A DNA stretch of 64,000 nt, from positions 310,001 to 374,000 of the forward strand of contig NZ_JANYGQ010000032.1 in NCBI RefSeq assembly GCF_025359345.1, written 5' to 3'. This DNA is from Mucilaginibacter sp. GTDB lineage: Bacteria > Bacteroidota > Bacteroidia > Sphingobacteriales > Sphingobacteriaceae. The notes beneath the pieces are model-generated. The model did not search any database. It saw nothing but the letters and a program-made list of their open reading frames with translations, and was not told the origin of the DNA. Within the stretch, counting starts at the first letter, position 1. Every line of letters begins with the position of its first letter. The position numbers were made by a program, and so were the translations under genes. Shown in pieces: positions 27,772-37,762 of the stretch.

Positions 27772-29148
27772 CTATTCCCCCCTTTTTAACCCAAATTTCT
27801 CAATTTTGCTGTATAGGTGACTGCGCTGAATATCGATATCGTCGGCAGTTTTTGATACGTTCCAGTTATTTTTTTCCAGTTTGAACTTAATATACTCGCG
27901 TTCAGCAAAGTCTTTATATTCCTGGAAATTGGTAAACTGGTCGAAATCTGTCTGTGGTGCGGCGTTGCCAATGGATACTACGGCAGGCGACGATGGATTA
28001 GCAAATATTTTAACGTCGCTATCGGTAATCGTCCTGTCGCTTAAAATAATCAAACGCTCAATCATGTTACGCAGTTCGCGGATGTTACCCGTCCAGGGCA
28101 GTGCCTTAAGCGCTTCGAGGGCCGCCTCGGATATCTTTTTAACCGGCATGCCGTAATCGTTGCAGATTTCATCCAGGAAGCTTTGTGTTAATAATGGAAT
28201 GTCATCCTTGCGGTCGGTAAGCGGCGGTACGTGTATCAGGATAACGCTTAACCGGTGGTAAAGGTCCATACGGAAATTACCGGCATCAATTTCTTTTAAA
28301 AGATCCTTATTTGTTGCAGCAACTACGCGTACATCCACATCTATCTCCTTTTCGCCGCCTACACGGGTTATTTTATTTTCCTGCAGGGCCCGCAACACTT
28401 TAGCCTGGGTTGATGGGCTCATATCGCCGATCTCATCCAAAAACAACGTACCGCCATTGGCGGATTCAAATTTGCCAATGCGCTGTTTTATGGCCGAAGT
28501 AAATGAACCTTTCTCGTGGCCAAATAGTTCGCTTTCAATTAATTCAGATGGTATGGCAGCGCAGTTAACCTCAATCAGGGGCGCATTTGAGCGGTTTGAT
28601 TTTTCATGCAGCCAGCGCGCAACCAATTCTTTACCGCTGCCGTTAGCACCGGTAACCAACACTCTCGCATCGGTAGGGGCAACGCGCTCAATGGTTTCTT
28701 TTATTTTTTGTATGGCCTGCGATTCGCCCAAAATAGCGCGAACTTTTGATACCCGTCTTTTTAAGACTTTAGCTTCGGTTACTAAACTTCCGCGGTCTAA
28801 CGCGTTGCGTACAGTAATCAGCAGGCGGTTAAGGTCGGGTGGTTTGGAAATAAAGTCGAACGCACCTTTCTTGCTGGCTTCTATTGCAGTTTCAACAGTA
28901 CCATGGCCCGATATCATAATGAACGGCAAATCGGGTTTAATTGAAAGGCCTTCCGTAAGTACTTCCATACCGTCCATGCGGTTCATTTTGATGTCGCACA
29001 GCACCAGGTCGTAATCGTTTTTACGGATCAGCTCGAGCCCGTCAATGCCGTTGTCAACATCTTCAACTACATAGTCTTCATATTCAAGTATCTCTCGAAG
29101 CGTGCTGCGTATCGAACGCTCATCGTCAATTATTAAAATTTTAGCCAT
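27772..29148 (-). CDS. Sigma-54-dependent response regulator (NtrC family)
   Basis: REC domain, GxxGSGKE Walker A (GANGSGKELVARWLHEKS), ELFGHEKGSFTSA, C-terminal HTH. Confidence 0.93.
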   Translation of the reverse strand: MAKILIIDDERSIRSTLREILEYEDYVVEDVDNGIDGLELIRKNDYDLVLCDIKMNRMDGMEVLTEGLSIKPDLPFIMISGHGTVETAIEASKKGAFDFISKPPDLNRLLITVRNALDRGSLVTEAKVLKRRVSKVRAILGESQAIQKIKETIERVAPTDARVLVTGANGSGKELVARWLHEKSNRSNAPLIEVNCAAIPSELIESELFGHEKGSFTSAIKQRIGKFESANGGTLFLDEIGDMSPSTQAKVLRALQENKITRVGGEKEIDVDVRVVAATNKDLLKEIDAGNFRMDLYHRLSVILIHVPPLTDRKDDIPLLTQSFLDEICNDYGMPVKKISEAALEALKALPWTGNIRELRNMIERLIILSDRTITDSDVKIFANPSSPAVVSIGNAAPQTDFDQFTNFQEYKDFAEREYIKFKLEKNNWNVSKTADDIDIQRSHLYSKIEKFGLKRGE

Positions 29149-29265
29149 TAGTTATCAATAGTTTTTCGTTTTAGTGGTAAGATGTTACGAATATATGTAA
29201 ATGTATAGAAAACCAAACACATTTTTGAACGAATGGTTTTTGTAAGATTGAAAAACTTGATTTGC

Positions 29266-29398
29266 GTCGGGAAAGTCTGGAAGTCCTAAAGACAAACGCG
29301 ACGATACGACACCGAGTTTAGATTTGACAACCTTTTAAAATTTGCCAAATATCCTCCCATCAAAATCCTGTAAATCTTTTTAATCCTTAAATAGTGTT
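29266..29398. repeat. Composite intergenic repeat region (AAGTCTGGAAGTCC and ATCCTGTAAATC words)
   Basis: gggaaagtctggaagtcctaaagac...; aaaatcctgtaaatctttttaatccttaaatag. Confidence 0.5.
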
Positions 29399-29399
29399 A

Positions 29400-29431
29400 A
29401 AAAAATAACCCCTCCCGTTACCGGAAGGGGT
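29400..29431 (-). terminator. Rho-independent terminator of rnpB
   Basis: CCCCTCCCGTTACCGGAAGGGG with minus-strand T-run. Confidence 0.8.
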
Positions 29432-29434
29432 GTA

Positions 29435-29828
29435 TCAGCAGCAAACCTGTAAGCCGGGTTCTGTTCCACTATTGCTAATGGTTTCTATCATTAATCTTGC
29501 CCTGCCATTGCTGACAGGTTCAATCAACCTACCCATCCCGGCAAATCACCTGTTTTGCAACAGGCGGATTAGGAAGCGAGCAGCTCCGCGTCCGGGACCT
29601 ATTTGGTTTTTCAACTCCTGAGGTTTACCGCAATCCCGGTCGCCCGGAAAAGCCGTGAGCTCTTACCTCACGTTTTCACCCTTACCCCAACGAATCAAGG
29701 CGGTATATTTTCTGTGGCACTTGCTGTCGCCGGCTGCCGGCGCCTTCCCGTTAGGAAGCAGGATGCTCTGTGTTGCCCGGACTTTCCTCCGGCCACCCGA
29801 AAGTGACCAGCGATAGAACGTTTTGCAC
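29435..29828 (-). ncRNA. rnpB: RNase P RNA (class A)
   Basis: Minus strand contains GGTGGCCGGAGGAAAGTCCGGGCAACACAGAGCA, GACAGCAAGTGCCACAGAAA and CAGAACCCGGCTTACAGG signatures; ends approximate. Confidence 0.93.
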
Positions 29829-29830
29829 AA

Positions 29831-29838
29831 CAAAGGTA
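29831..29838 (-). promoter_or_regulatory. -7 promoter element TACCTTTG of rnpB
   Basis: Reverse complement of caaaggta, matches TAnnTTTG just before the RNA 5' end. Confidence 0.6.
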
Positions 29839-29849
29839 GCAGATTTTAA

Positions 29850-30308
29850 TTAAAGCTGTTTTAAATACGCTTCGGCCTTGTTTTGCAGCACGTTTTCCTG
29901 GATGCGATAGACAAGGAAAAAGAATATCAGTAGAGCTGGAAAAAATGCGGCAGTAATCCAGGTAGGTATGGGCTGTTTGCCAACCAATTGAAATATGGCA
30001 AATAATACCCAGGCCCCTAATGTCAAAATCAATTCAAACCTTCGTTTAGTTGTAAAAGTTACCGCTGTATTTTTGCCCACCTGGGTAAGTACCACCCGGG
30101 TTTGTATGCCATTAACCGCAGGCGGTTTGCCATTTTTAATTAATGTGCCTAACGAAAGGTCAGAGAGAAAGATAAATTCGAAGTTGGACAACCGGGTAAC
30201 AGAGAAACCTGTTGGCGCAGAACGCGAAATATGATTGGTAACTGCCTGTATCGGAGTTTTTAACTCAAATACCCTTGTTAACGAAATTGGATTGAAGAAA
30301 TTCGTCAT
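29850..30308 (-). CDS. Hypothetical membrane protein
   Basis: 152 aa, two C-terminal hydrophobic segments. Confidence 0.65.
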   Translation of the reverse strand: MTNFFNPISLTRVFELKTPIQAVTNHISRSAPTGFSVTRLSNFEFIFLSDLSLGTLIKNGKPPAVNGIQTRVVLTQVGKNTAVTFTTKRRFELILTLGAWVLFAIFQLVGKQPIPTWITAAFFPALLIFFFLVYRIQENVLQNKAEAYLKQL

Positions 30309-30340
30309 TTGCTAATTGAAGACCATTAAGGTAGCGATAA

Positions 30341-30757
30341 TTATTTACATTTAGCTAAATCAGTATTTACCCGGTCGGTATTTATAGTGCCAAGTTTGTT
30401 GCCGAAAGAATTGGTAACATAAGTAAGCACCTGCGCAATTTCAAGAGGGGAGAGCTTGCTGGCGGGCATTTCGCCTTCAAATTCCTTATTTAAAATCGTT
30501 ATTTTTCCTTTTAAACCGCTGTTGAGCTGACAGGCAAGCGTGTTTTTATTATTTTTTAGGTAGATGGAATCGGTAAGTGACGGGATAAGCCCCTGCAAAC
30601 CCTCACCTTTAGCTCCGTGGCAGTTTTGGCAATGTGCCTGGTAGACTACACTTCCATTGGAGTAGAAACGATTAAATTCAATCTGCCCGTCGTTTTGGCA
30701 CGAGGCTGCGATAACAAGCATCGCCATGAATGCAAAAACGATGAGCCGTGTTTTCAT
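30341..30757 (-). CDS. Cytochrome c family protein
   Basis: CQNCHGAKGEG heme motif, EMPASKLSPLEIAQVLTYVTNSF. Confidence 0.88.
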   Translation of the reverse strand: MKTRLIVFAFMAMLVIAASCQNDGQIEFNRFYSNGSVVYQAHCQNCHGAKGEGLQGLIPSLTDSIYLKNNKNTLACQLNSGLKGKITILNKEFEGEMPASKLSPLEIAQVLTYVTNSFGNKLGTINTDRVNTDLAKCK

Positions 30758-31407
30758 TTTGCCGCTTTTTGGTCGGTTTCTGCCATCAGGATTTTGATAT
30801 CGGCAGTCATCTTTTCTACTTCAGCAGGGTCTGTACCCTGGTAGGTGCCGCGAATTCGTTTTTGCTTATCAATCAGTATAAAAAAGCCATCATGCGTATA
30901 ATTTTCCTGTGCGTTCTTTTCCTGTACAGCCACCAAATAGCTTTTGGCAATGGTGTATGTTGCGTCTTTGTTGCCATGCAGCAGCCACCAGGTATTACCG
31001 GCGATGCCCATTTTGTCAGCATATTTTTTTAGAACCGGTACAGTATCATATTTAGGATCGATACTATGCGACAGTATCCTGAAATCGGGGTTGTTTTTAA
31101 ATTCGTTGTAAACCGGCAACATGTTGCGATGCATAACGGGGCAGATAGTAGGGCAGGTGGTAAAAAAGAAATCGGCCACGTAAATTTTGCCATTAAGGCT
31201 TTTTTCGGTTATGGTATCGCCGTATTGGTTTACAAACTTAAAGGCGGGTATGGTTTGGTAAACAGTATCGGTTACCTGCTTGCCGTCTACTGTTTTGGTA
31301 ACAGGTTCCTTGTTGCCGTAAATAGGTAATGTTTTTGTAGCACTATCGTTAAACTTGCATCCGTAGCCCAGTAAAATAAGCGCAATTATGTAACCTGTGT
31401 TCTTCAT
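30754..31407 (-). CDS. SCO1/SenC family protein
   Basis: VADFFFTTCPTICPVMHRNM (CxxxC), lipobox; overlaps the cytochrome gene by 4 nt. Confidence 0.9.
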   Translation of the reverse strand: MKNTGYIIALILLGYGCKFNDSATKTLPIYGNKEPVTKTVDGKQVTDTVYQTIPAFKFVNQYGDTITEKSLNGKIYVADFFFTTCPTICPVMHRNMLPVYNEFKNNPDFRILSHSIDPKYDTVPVLKKYADKMGIAGNTWWLLHGNKDATYTIAKSYLVAVQEKNAQENYTHDGFFILIDKQKRIRGTYQGTDPAEVEKMTADIKILMAETDQKAAK

Positions 31408-31811
31408 TTTATTTTGACCGTTTTTAGGTAGATATTTGATTCTTTTACTGCTGTGTTCAGCTGCGAGTCGATGGCCATTATCAGCTTTTTTTGAGTGTTC
31501 ATGTAAGTTATTACTTCGTCGTCCGATTTTCCTTTCTGCTCGTAATCAAATTTGTGCATCCAATCTTCCATAGCATCTTCTGAAGCGCTCATCTTTTTTA
31601 CCAGCATCTCCGCCGAATCTTTTGCAGCTATTTTGTTTTGGGTTATCAAGGTATCCAGTTTCATGCGGTTGGCAATTACCTGTCCTTCAACCTCCATTAC
31701 TTTTTCGTGCACTTTCATTACATCTTCCATAATGGCTTTTTTTTCGCCCTTGCGGTTTGAACAACTGTAAAGTAAAGAGCCTGTAAGTAATATTAATAAC
31801 AGTTTTTTCAT
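31404..31811 (-). CDS. Hypothetical lipoprotein
   Basis: MKKLLLILLTGSLLYSCSNRKGEKK..., helical charged body; 4 nt overlap with SCO gene. Confidence 0.7.
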   Translation of the reverse strand: MKKLLLILLTGSLLYSCSNRKGEKKAIMEDVMKVHEKVMEVEGQVIANRMKLDTLITQNKIAAKDSAEMLVKKMSASEDAMEDWMHKFDYEQKGKSDDEVITYMNTQKKLIMAIDSQLNTAVKESNIYLKTVKIK

Positions 31812-31856
31812 TTTATAGGTTTTATGCGGCCAAAAATAAGCAACACACAACACAGG

Positions 31857-32327
31857 TTAACTATTTATTTGTCGGATGTAAGCAATATAATCTGTATTTG
31901 GCAGTGTTTCGGCGCCATTAAACTTCAGCTGCTGGCCAATTTGCGCGCGGTGGTGAGTGCCGTGGTTAATTACGTGTGCTAAAATATCAACCAGTTTACT
32001 TTCCCAATTGTCGCCACGAAGATTTTGGTAGTATATTGTTTTGTCGAAATCGGCATCAGTAAAATCACCCAGGCATTTAATCCATGCCTCGTGGTTTTCT
32101 TTTATCTTTTCGCCAAACTCAGCGGCTTTTGTGCCGGGGCCAATCCAGAGTTCAACTACTGCCTGGGGTAATCCTTTACAACGGTTGAGCCATATTTGCT
32201 GTGCGGCTAAAATATGGGACATTAATTGTACTGCTTTTTCGGGCTCACCGGCCTTAATAATAGCATCTAAAATAATTTGGTTGGCATAAGCATCGAATTG
32301 AAACAGGCGGATAAAATAGGCTTTCAT
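31857..32327 (-). CDS. DinB family protein
   Basis: AQQIWLNRC, DILAHVINHGTHHRAQIGQQL. Confidence 0.85.
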   Translation of the reverse strand: MKAYFIRLFQFDAYANQIILDAIIKAGEPEKAVQLMSHILAAQQIWLNRCKGLPQAVVELWIGPGTKAAEFGEKIKENHEAWIKCLGDFTDADFDKTIYYQNLRGDNWESKLVDILAHVINHGTHHRAQIGQQLKFNGAETLPNTDYIAYIRQINS

Positions 32328-32620
32328 CCTGCAAAAATAAAAATATCGTAAACAGTAAAACAAATTGGTTTACAATGCTATTACCAGTTAACAATAACAT
32401 AATACTAATAACATACCTGCTACATACCGGTTGCCTACCTTAGTTGTAAATAAATGCGCTTGTTATGAAACTGATAGTAAAATTTTCGAGGCTTTTTACC
32501 AATTTGCGTGAATGGATGTTTTTAAGAAGTATGAAATCTTCTTTTATTCACTAAACTATTTAACCAAAAATTTCTTTTATTTAATTGTATTGCACAATTT
32601 GGCTTTACAATAGTTAGTTA

Positions 32621-33979
32621 ATGGGAAGCACTTCGCAGGATATATATATAAACAAACAGGTTTTTGGGGATGATTTTGTCTGGGGTGTTTCTGCTGCTGC
32701 TTTACAGATTGAGGGTGCGTTTGACGCGCACGGTAAAGGACAATCCATTTGGGACGTATTTTCCGCTAAAAAAGGAAAAATATTAAACGGCGATCTGCCA
32801 CACACATCCTGCGACTTTTATAACGAATACAAGCAGGATATCGACATTGTTAAACAGCTGAACATTCCCTGTTTCAGATTTTCTATTTCATGGCCACGTA
32901 TATTGCCCAACGGTTCAGGAGAAATAAACCAGGCCGGCATCGATTTTTATAACCGTGTTATTAATTACTGTATTGAACAAGGGGTTGAGCCCTGGTTAAC
33001 CATTTATCATTGGGATTTGCCCCAAAACCTTGAAATAAAAGGTGGCTGGACAAACCGCGAAATTGTTGACTGGTTTACCAACTTTGCCACAGTTTGCGCC
33101 CAAAATTTTGGCGACCGCGTAAAACACTGGATGGTAATGAATGAGCCGGGAGTGTTTACCGGCGCAGGTTACTTCCTGGGCATACATGCTCCCGGCCGTA
33201 CCGGGCTTAAAAACTTTTTACCCGCAATACATCATGCAGTTTTATGTATGGCTGCTGGGGGGAAGGTGTTGCGTGAACTGGTGCCCGGCGCGGAAATAGG
33301 TACAACATTTTCCTGCTCCTACATCGAGCCGCACACTGATAAGCCTAAAGATGTTGCTGCTGCCAAGCGGGTAGATGCGCTGCTTAACCGCTTGTTTATT
33401 GAGCCGGTATTAGGGCTTGGTTACCCAACCGAGGTTGCCGCGCTAAAAGGCATTGAAAAGTATAAACTGCCCGGCGATGAAGAACTGATGAAGTTTGATT
33501 TTGACTTTATTGGCGTACAAAATTATACCCGCGAAATTGTTAAAAATTCATTTTTTACGCCTTACGTAGGCGCATCGCTGGTGAAAGCAGAAAAAAGAGG
33601 CGTACCGTTAACAGATATGAAGTGGGAAGTTTATCCACCATCAATATACCAAATGCTTAAGCAGTTTAATGGCTATCCGCAAATAAAAAAAATCTACATA
33701 ACAGAAAATGGTGCGGCTTTTCCCGACAATGTAACTGATGGTGAAGTTGACGATCCCCAGCGTGTTGCCTACCTGCAACAATACCTTGCCCAGGTTTTAA
33801 AAGCAAGAAATGAAGGTTTAAAGGTAAGCGGCTATTTTATCTGGACGCTGACTGATAATTTTGAATGGGCCGAGGGCTACCACCCGCGTTTTGGTTTGAT
33901 ATACGTTGATTTTGAAACCCAGCAGCGTATTATAAAAGGATCCGGCCATTGGTATGCTGATTTTTTGAGCGGGAATTAG
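32621..33979 (+). CDS. GH1 family beta-glucosidase
   Basis: FVWGVSAAALQIEGAFDAHGKGQSIWD, VMNEPGVF acid/base, YITENGAAFPD nucleophile. Confidence 0.95.
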   Translation: MGSTSQDIYINKQVFGDDFVWGVSAAALQIEGAFDAHGKGQSIWDVFSAKKGKILNGDLPHTSCDFYNEYKQDIDIVKQLNIPCFRFSISWPRILPNGSGEINQAGIDFYNRVINYCIEQGVEPWLTIYHWDLPQNLEIKGGWTNREIVDWFTNFATVCAQNFGDRVKHWMVMNEPGVFTGAGYFLGIHAPGRTGLKNFLPAIHHAVLCMAAGGKVLRELVPGAEIGTTFSCSYIEPHTDKPKDVAAAKRVDALLNRLFIEPVLGLGYPTEVAALKGIEKYKLPGDEELMKFDFDFIGVQNYTREIVKNSFFTPYVGASLVKAEKRGVPLTDMKWEVYPPSIYQMLKQFNGYPQIKKIYITENGAAFPDNVTDGEVDDPQRVAYLQQYLAQVLKARNEGLKVSGYFIWTLTDNFEWAEGYHPRFGLIYVDFETQQRIIKGSGHWYADFLSGN

Positions 33980-33994
33980 TTGTTTTTGACAACC

Positions 33995-36133
33995 TTATGC
34001 GTAGGTTTCAACACTATTGCCCTTGTTTTGCGCAACCGGTGATTTGCTTTGCATTAGCCTAGGCAGGCTTATATAGAAAGTAGTTCCGGTTTTGCCATCA
34101 CTTTCAAACCAAATTTTACCATCGTGGTTCTCAATAATTTGTTTGCTTATAGAGAGGCCCAGCCCGAATGATTTTTCGCCCGAAGTGCCCGGCCGTTTTG
34201 CTTCGGTAAACATATTGAAAACCTTGTCCTGCACGTTCGCAGGTATGCCAATGCCCGAATCTTGTACCGATATTTTTAACTCATTTTTATGGACGATAGC
34301 TTTAACAACAATGGTTTCGCCCGGTGCACTGAATTTAATGGCATTACTAATTAAATTGCCTATAACCCGCCATATTTTTTCGCGGCTTATCAGCAGCTCC
34401 TCGGGCTGTTCAAGCTGCTCGAGTTTAATCTTCTGACCTTTTTCAGCGGCTTTAAAACGTAATAGTTCAACACTTTTACTCAGCAGCGAATTAATGTCGA
34501 CCAACTCTTTTTTTAACTGGCTGGTGCCGCTGTTTGTAACTTCCAGTATTTCGTTTATCAATTCCAGTGAATTATTCGAGGTTTCTTTTATCAGTGTAAT
34601 AAGTTCCTTCTGCTCATCATTAAATTCATCATCCATCATCACCTGCGTTAACGATGCTATGCCTCCAATTGGGTTTCTTAAATCGTGGGCTACGGTGCGC
34701 AATATTCGGTCCTTCTCCTGGCTGCTTTGTTTTAGTTCATCAAGCGTAACTTCCAGGTCGTTTTTCTGGCTGCTTATTTGGGTGTTCAAATTCCGCACAA
34801 CCTGGATATCGATCTTCGATTTTTTCCAGTTACGATACACCAGCGCTACAATTATAGTTGCCAAAACAGCACAGATAACAGCCAGGTATATGTAAATCAA
34901 CTGAACCTTGTTGTTGTCCTTTAGGTTTTCAATCTGGTATTGTTTATCGTAGTTGGCTTGTTGCTGGTTTACATCAGTCTCTTTTAACGAACTTGCCCGT
35001 TTAGTAATCGAGTCCTTTAGCGAATTGTATTTTTCAAGGTGTGTAAATGCCTTTGAAAAATCGCCGGTTTGTACATAATATTTGCTCATCAGTAAATACC
35101 AGCTGGTTTCAGCTTCTTCGTTTTTTACGGTATCGAGCTGTCTGCGCAAATCGGCAAATAAAGCCGCTAATGGCTGATATTGCCGATTGCTAAAGTATAG
35201 TTTACCGAGGTTTATTTCCACCAGTTGGGCATTCATAAAATCGTTCGATTTCTTAAGATTTATATCGATGCTCTTTTTTAATAGTAGGTCAGCTTGCTCG
35301 TGTTGGCCGGTTAGCATCGCAATTTCGCCCTGGTTGCCGTAAGTAACCGCGCGCGCCACATTAATAAGCCTTGTTTGATCGGGGCCGGTATATTTGCCGC
35401 TATTTGCGTCGATATACTCAAGCGTTTTATTAAAATAAACAGCAGCACTATCTAAATTGCCATTGTTTTTAAAGCTTTCACCCACATTATCAAGCAATTC
35501 CTGCCGCTGATAAAAAGCCGTAAAACTTTCTTTGTAGGACAGACTTAGCCTGTAGCTTTCCTTAAAATACCTGGCTGCCTCGGCGTAATGGGTCTGTTTA
35601 AACATTACCATACCCATCCGATAGGTGTATTCAGCCAGTATTTCGTTCTTCAGGTTGTTTTTGCCCATAAAATAGCCCTGGTAATAACACTGATAGGCAA
35701 GGCTATATTGCGAAAGACTGAAGTAGGCATCGCCCTTCGCAAAGTTTGCTTCGGCGTAGTTGCTAACGTTTTGCTTGCTGTTAACACTTTTTTTGGCCAT
35801 CATCAGCATGCTGTCGGCATATACGAGGGCTTTTTTAGGTTGATTGATGCCTTTTTTGTAGTACAAAAATTTGAAACCGTAATACCGGAAAATATCGTTG
35901 ACGAAAGGGTCTTTGATTTTGTGATAAGCCGAGTCTATGAACTGCTGCTCCTGCTGAAGTGTGTGATGGTGTATGGGTTTTGCCAGGTCGGCAGTAAAAG
36001 CTTTGAACGGCTCAGAGTAGTCGCCCGTATCAGCATCTTTTTTGGCACAGGAAAATAGCAGGCAAAAAATAGCCGGTACAAGTAATAGCTTGTTAATCAG
36101 GGAGTTTTTATTAATTACAGGTAAGGGCACCAT
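33995..36133 (-). CDS. TPR-containing sensor histidine kinase
   Basis: TPR-like repeats, TM LIYIYLAVICAVLATIIVALVY, H-box VAHDLRNPIGGIASL, HATPase; lipobox-like LLFSC. Confidence 0.9.
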   Translation of the reverse strand: MVPLPVINKNSLINKLLLVPAIFCLLFSCAKKDADTGDYSEPFKAFTADLAKPIHHHTLQQEQQFIDSAYHKIKDPFVNDIFRYYGFKFLYYKKGINQPKKALVYADSMLMMAKKSVNSKQNVSNYAEANFAKGDAYFSLSQYSLAYQCYYQGYFMGKNNLKNEILAEYTYRMGMVMFKQTHYAEAARYFKESYRLSLSYKESFTAFYQRQELLDNVGESFKNNGNLDSAAVYFNKTLEYIDANSGKYTGPDQTRLINVARAVTYGNQGEIAMLTGQHEQADLLLKKSIDINLKKSNDFMNAQLVEINLGKLYFSNRQYQPLAALFADLRRQLDTVKNEEAETSWYLLMSKYYVQTGDFSKAFTHLEKYNSLKDSITKRASSLKETDVNQQQANYDKQYQIENLKDNNKVQLIYIYLAVICAVLATIIVALVYRNWKKSKIDIQVVRNLNTQISSQKNDLEVTLDELKQSSQEKDRILRTVAHDLRNPIGGIASLTQVMMDDEFNDEQKELITLIKETSNNSLELINEILEVTNSGTSQLKKELVDINSLLSKSVELLRFKAAEKGQKIKLEQLEQPEELLISREKIWRVIGNLISNAIKFSAPGETIVVKAIVHKNELKISVQDSGIGIPANVQDKVFNMFTEAKRPGTSGEKSFGLGLSISKQIIENHDGKIWFESDGKTGTTFYISLPRLMQSKSPVAQNKGNSVETYA

Positions 36134-36225
36134 TAACCAATATGTAAGTACAAATATACACCTCGCCCCCAAAAGGGGTGAGATTTACTTCCGGTTAAAC
36201 GGTTTTTTTAGATTAAGGTTGCCTT

Positions 36226-37407
36226 TTATTTAAAAGCCTCCAATCCGGTTACATCCATGCCGGTTATAAGTAAATGTATGTCATGTGTTCCCTCGTAAGT
36301 CACTACCGATTCGAGGTTCATCATATGCCTCATTATCGGGTATTCGCCGGTTATGCCCATGCCACCCAGCATCTGGCGGGCGTCGCGGGCGATATTTAAT
36401 GCAGTTTCTACGCTGTTACGTTTGCTCATTGATATTTGAGCAGGAGTAGCCCTGTTCTCGTTCTTCAATGTTCCCAAACGCCAAACCAATAATTGCCCTT
36501 TTGTTATTTCGGTAATCATTTCAGCCAGCTTTTTTTGCTGCAGCTGAAATCCGCCTATAGCCTTACCAAATTGCTTGCGTTCTTTTGAATAACGCAAGGC
36601 GGTATCATAACAATCCATGGCGGCGCCCAGGGCACCCCAGGCTATACCATAACGTGCCTGGTTAAGGCAGCCAAGTGGCCCTTTTAAGCCAGAAACGTTA
36701 GGCAACAGGTTTTCTTTTGGTATTTTAACGTTATCAAAAACCAGTTCGCCGGTTGATGATGCCCTTAAAGACCATTTATTATGTGTTTCAGGGGTGGTAA
36801 AGCCTTCCATTCCACGTTCAACAATTAAGCCATGTATTTTTCCGGCTTCGTTTTTAGCCCACACAATGGCAATATCAGCAAATGGTGAGTTCGATATCCA
36901 CATTTTAGCGCCATTTAAAACGTAATGGTCGCCGGCATCTTTAAAGTTCGTAGTCATACCCCCCGGATCAGAACCCTGGTCGGGTTCAGTTAGGCCAAAG
37001 CACCCCATCAGCTCGCCGGTAGCTAGTTTTGGAAGGTATTTTTGTTTTTGTTCTTCTGATCCATATGCATAAATAGGATACATAACCAACGAGCCCTGTA
37101 CAGAAGCAGTAGAACGGATACCCGAATCGCCGCGCTCAATTTCCTGCATAATGATGCCGTAGGCCATGTAATCAAGCCCGGCGCCGCCATACTCAACAGG
37201 TATCGTTGGGCCGAAGGCGCCTATTTCGCCAAGACCTTTGATCAGGTGTTTAGGGAATTCGGCACGCTGCGCGTAATCTTCAATAATAGGGCTTACTTCT
37301 TTTTTAACCCAATCGCGCACGCTGGCACGTATCAGTTTATGCTCTTCGGAGAGTAATTCATCAGCTAAATAATAATCAGGCGATTCGTAGATATCTTTTT
37401 TAGACAT
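36226..37407 (-). CDS. Acyl-CoA dehydrogenase, glutaryl-CoA dehydrogenase-like
   Basis: FGLTEPDQGSDPGGMTT, NGAKMWISNSPFADIAIVWAK, VTYEGTHDIHLLITGMDVTG. Confidence 0.85.
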   Translation of the reverse strand: MSKKDIYESPDYYLADELLSEEHKLIRASVRDWVKKEVSPIIEDYAQRAEFPKHLIKGLGEIGAFGPTIPVEYGGAGLDYMAYGIIMQEIERGDSGIRSTASVQGSLVMYPIYAYGSEEQKQKYLPKLATGELMGCFGLTEPDQGSDPGGMTTNFKDAGDHYVLNGAKMWISNSPFADIAIVWAKNEAGKIHGLIVERGMEGFTTPETHNKWSLRASSTGELVFDNVKIPKENLLPNVSGLKGPLGCLNQARYGIAWGALGAAMDCYDTALRYSKERKQFGKAIGGFQLQQKKLAEMITEITKGQLLVWRLGTLKNENRATPAQISMSKRNSVETALNIARDARQMLGGMGITGEYPIMRHMMNLESVVTYEGTHDIHLLITGMDVTGLEAFK

Positions 37408-37505
37408 ATGCTTAGTGTATAATTGGTGGGCAAAGATATAGCATTTAAAGTGGACTTATTTAATCCAAAAATGCTGTTTTTAGATACCAAAAGCCACTTT
37501 ATGTC

Positions 37506-37540
37506 AAAAACTATGTTTAAATAGTTTAAACATAGTTTTT
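37506..37540. other. Perfect 16-bp inverted repeat (hairpin) between divergent genes
   Basis: AAAAACTATGTTTAAA TAG TTTAAACATAGTTTTT. Confidence 0.9.
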
Positions 37541-37750
37541 TTGAAAATGTCTACCTGAAATATTTTTACATCAATGCTAAAATTATTCAATCACCGCTTT
37601 CATCTAATGCTGCATTAAGATACGATGTGGATTAGAACAAACTATCAGCACACATAGATAGCCATCTGTGCCACGGGAGTTCATTTGCTGATGATGCACT
37701 TAGTTGATTAATCCAACTCTTAAACCAACTTTTAAACCAACAAAATCTGC

Positions 37751-37758
37751 TACTTTTG
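37751..37758 (+). promoter_or_regulatory. -7 element TACTTTTG, 4 nt before folB ATG
   Basis: TACTTTTGaaacATG. Confidence 0.5.
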
Positions 37759-37762
37759 AAAC

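Noticed and set aside
28457-29014. 185-aa plus-strand ORF
   Set aside because: Antisense to the NtrC-family regulator; no family signature.
29430-29806. ORFs 29430..29621 and 29603..29806 (+)
   Set aside because: They lie antisense across RNase P RNA; no protein features.
32465-32554. 29-aa ORF MKLIVKFSRLFTNLREWMFLRSMKSSFIH upstream of the GH1 gene
   Set aside because: Too short, no clear ribosome-binding or conservation evidence; could be a real small peptide but not supportable here.
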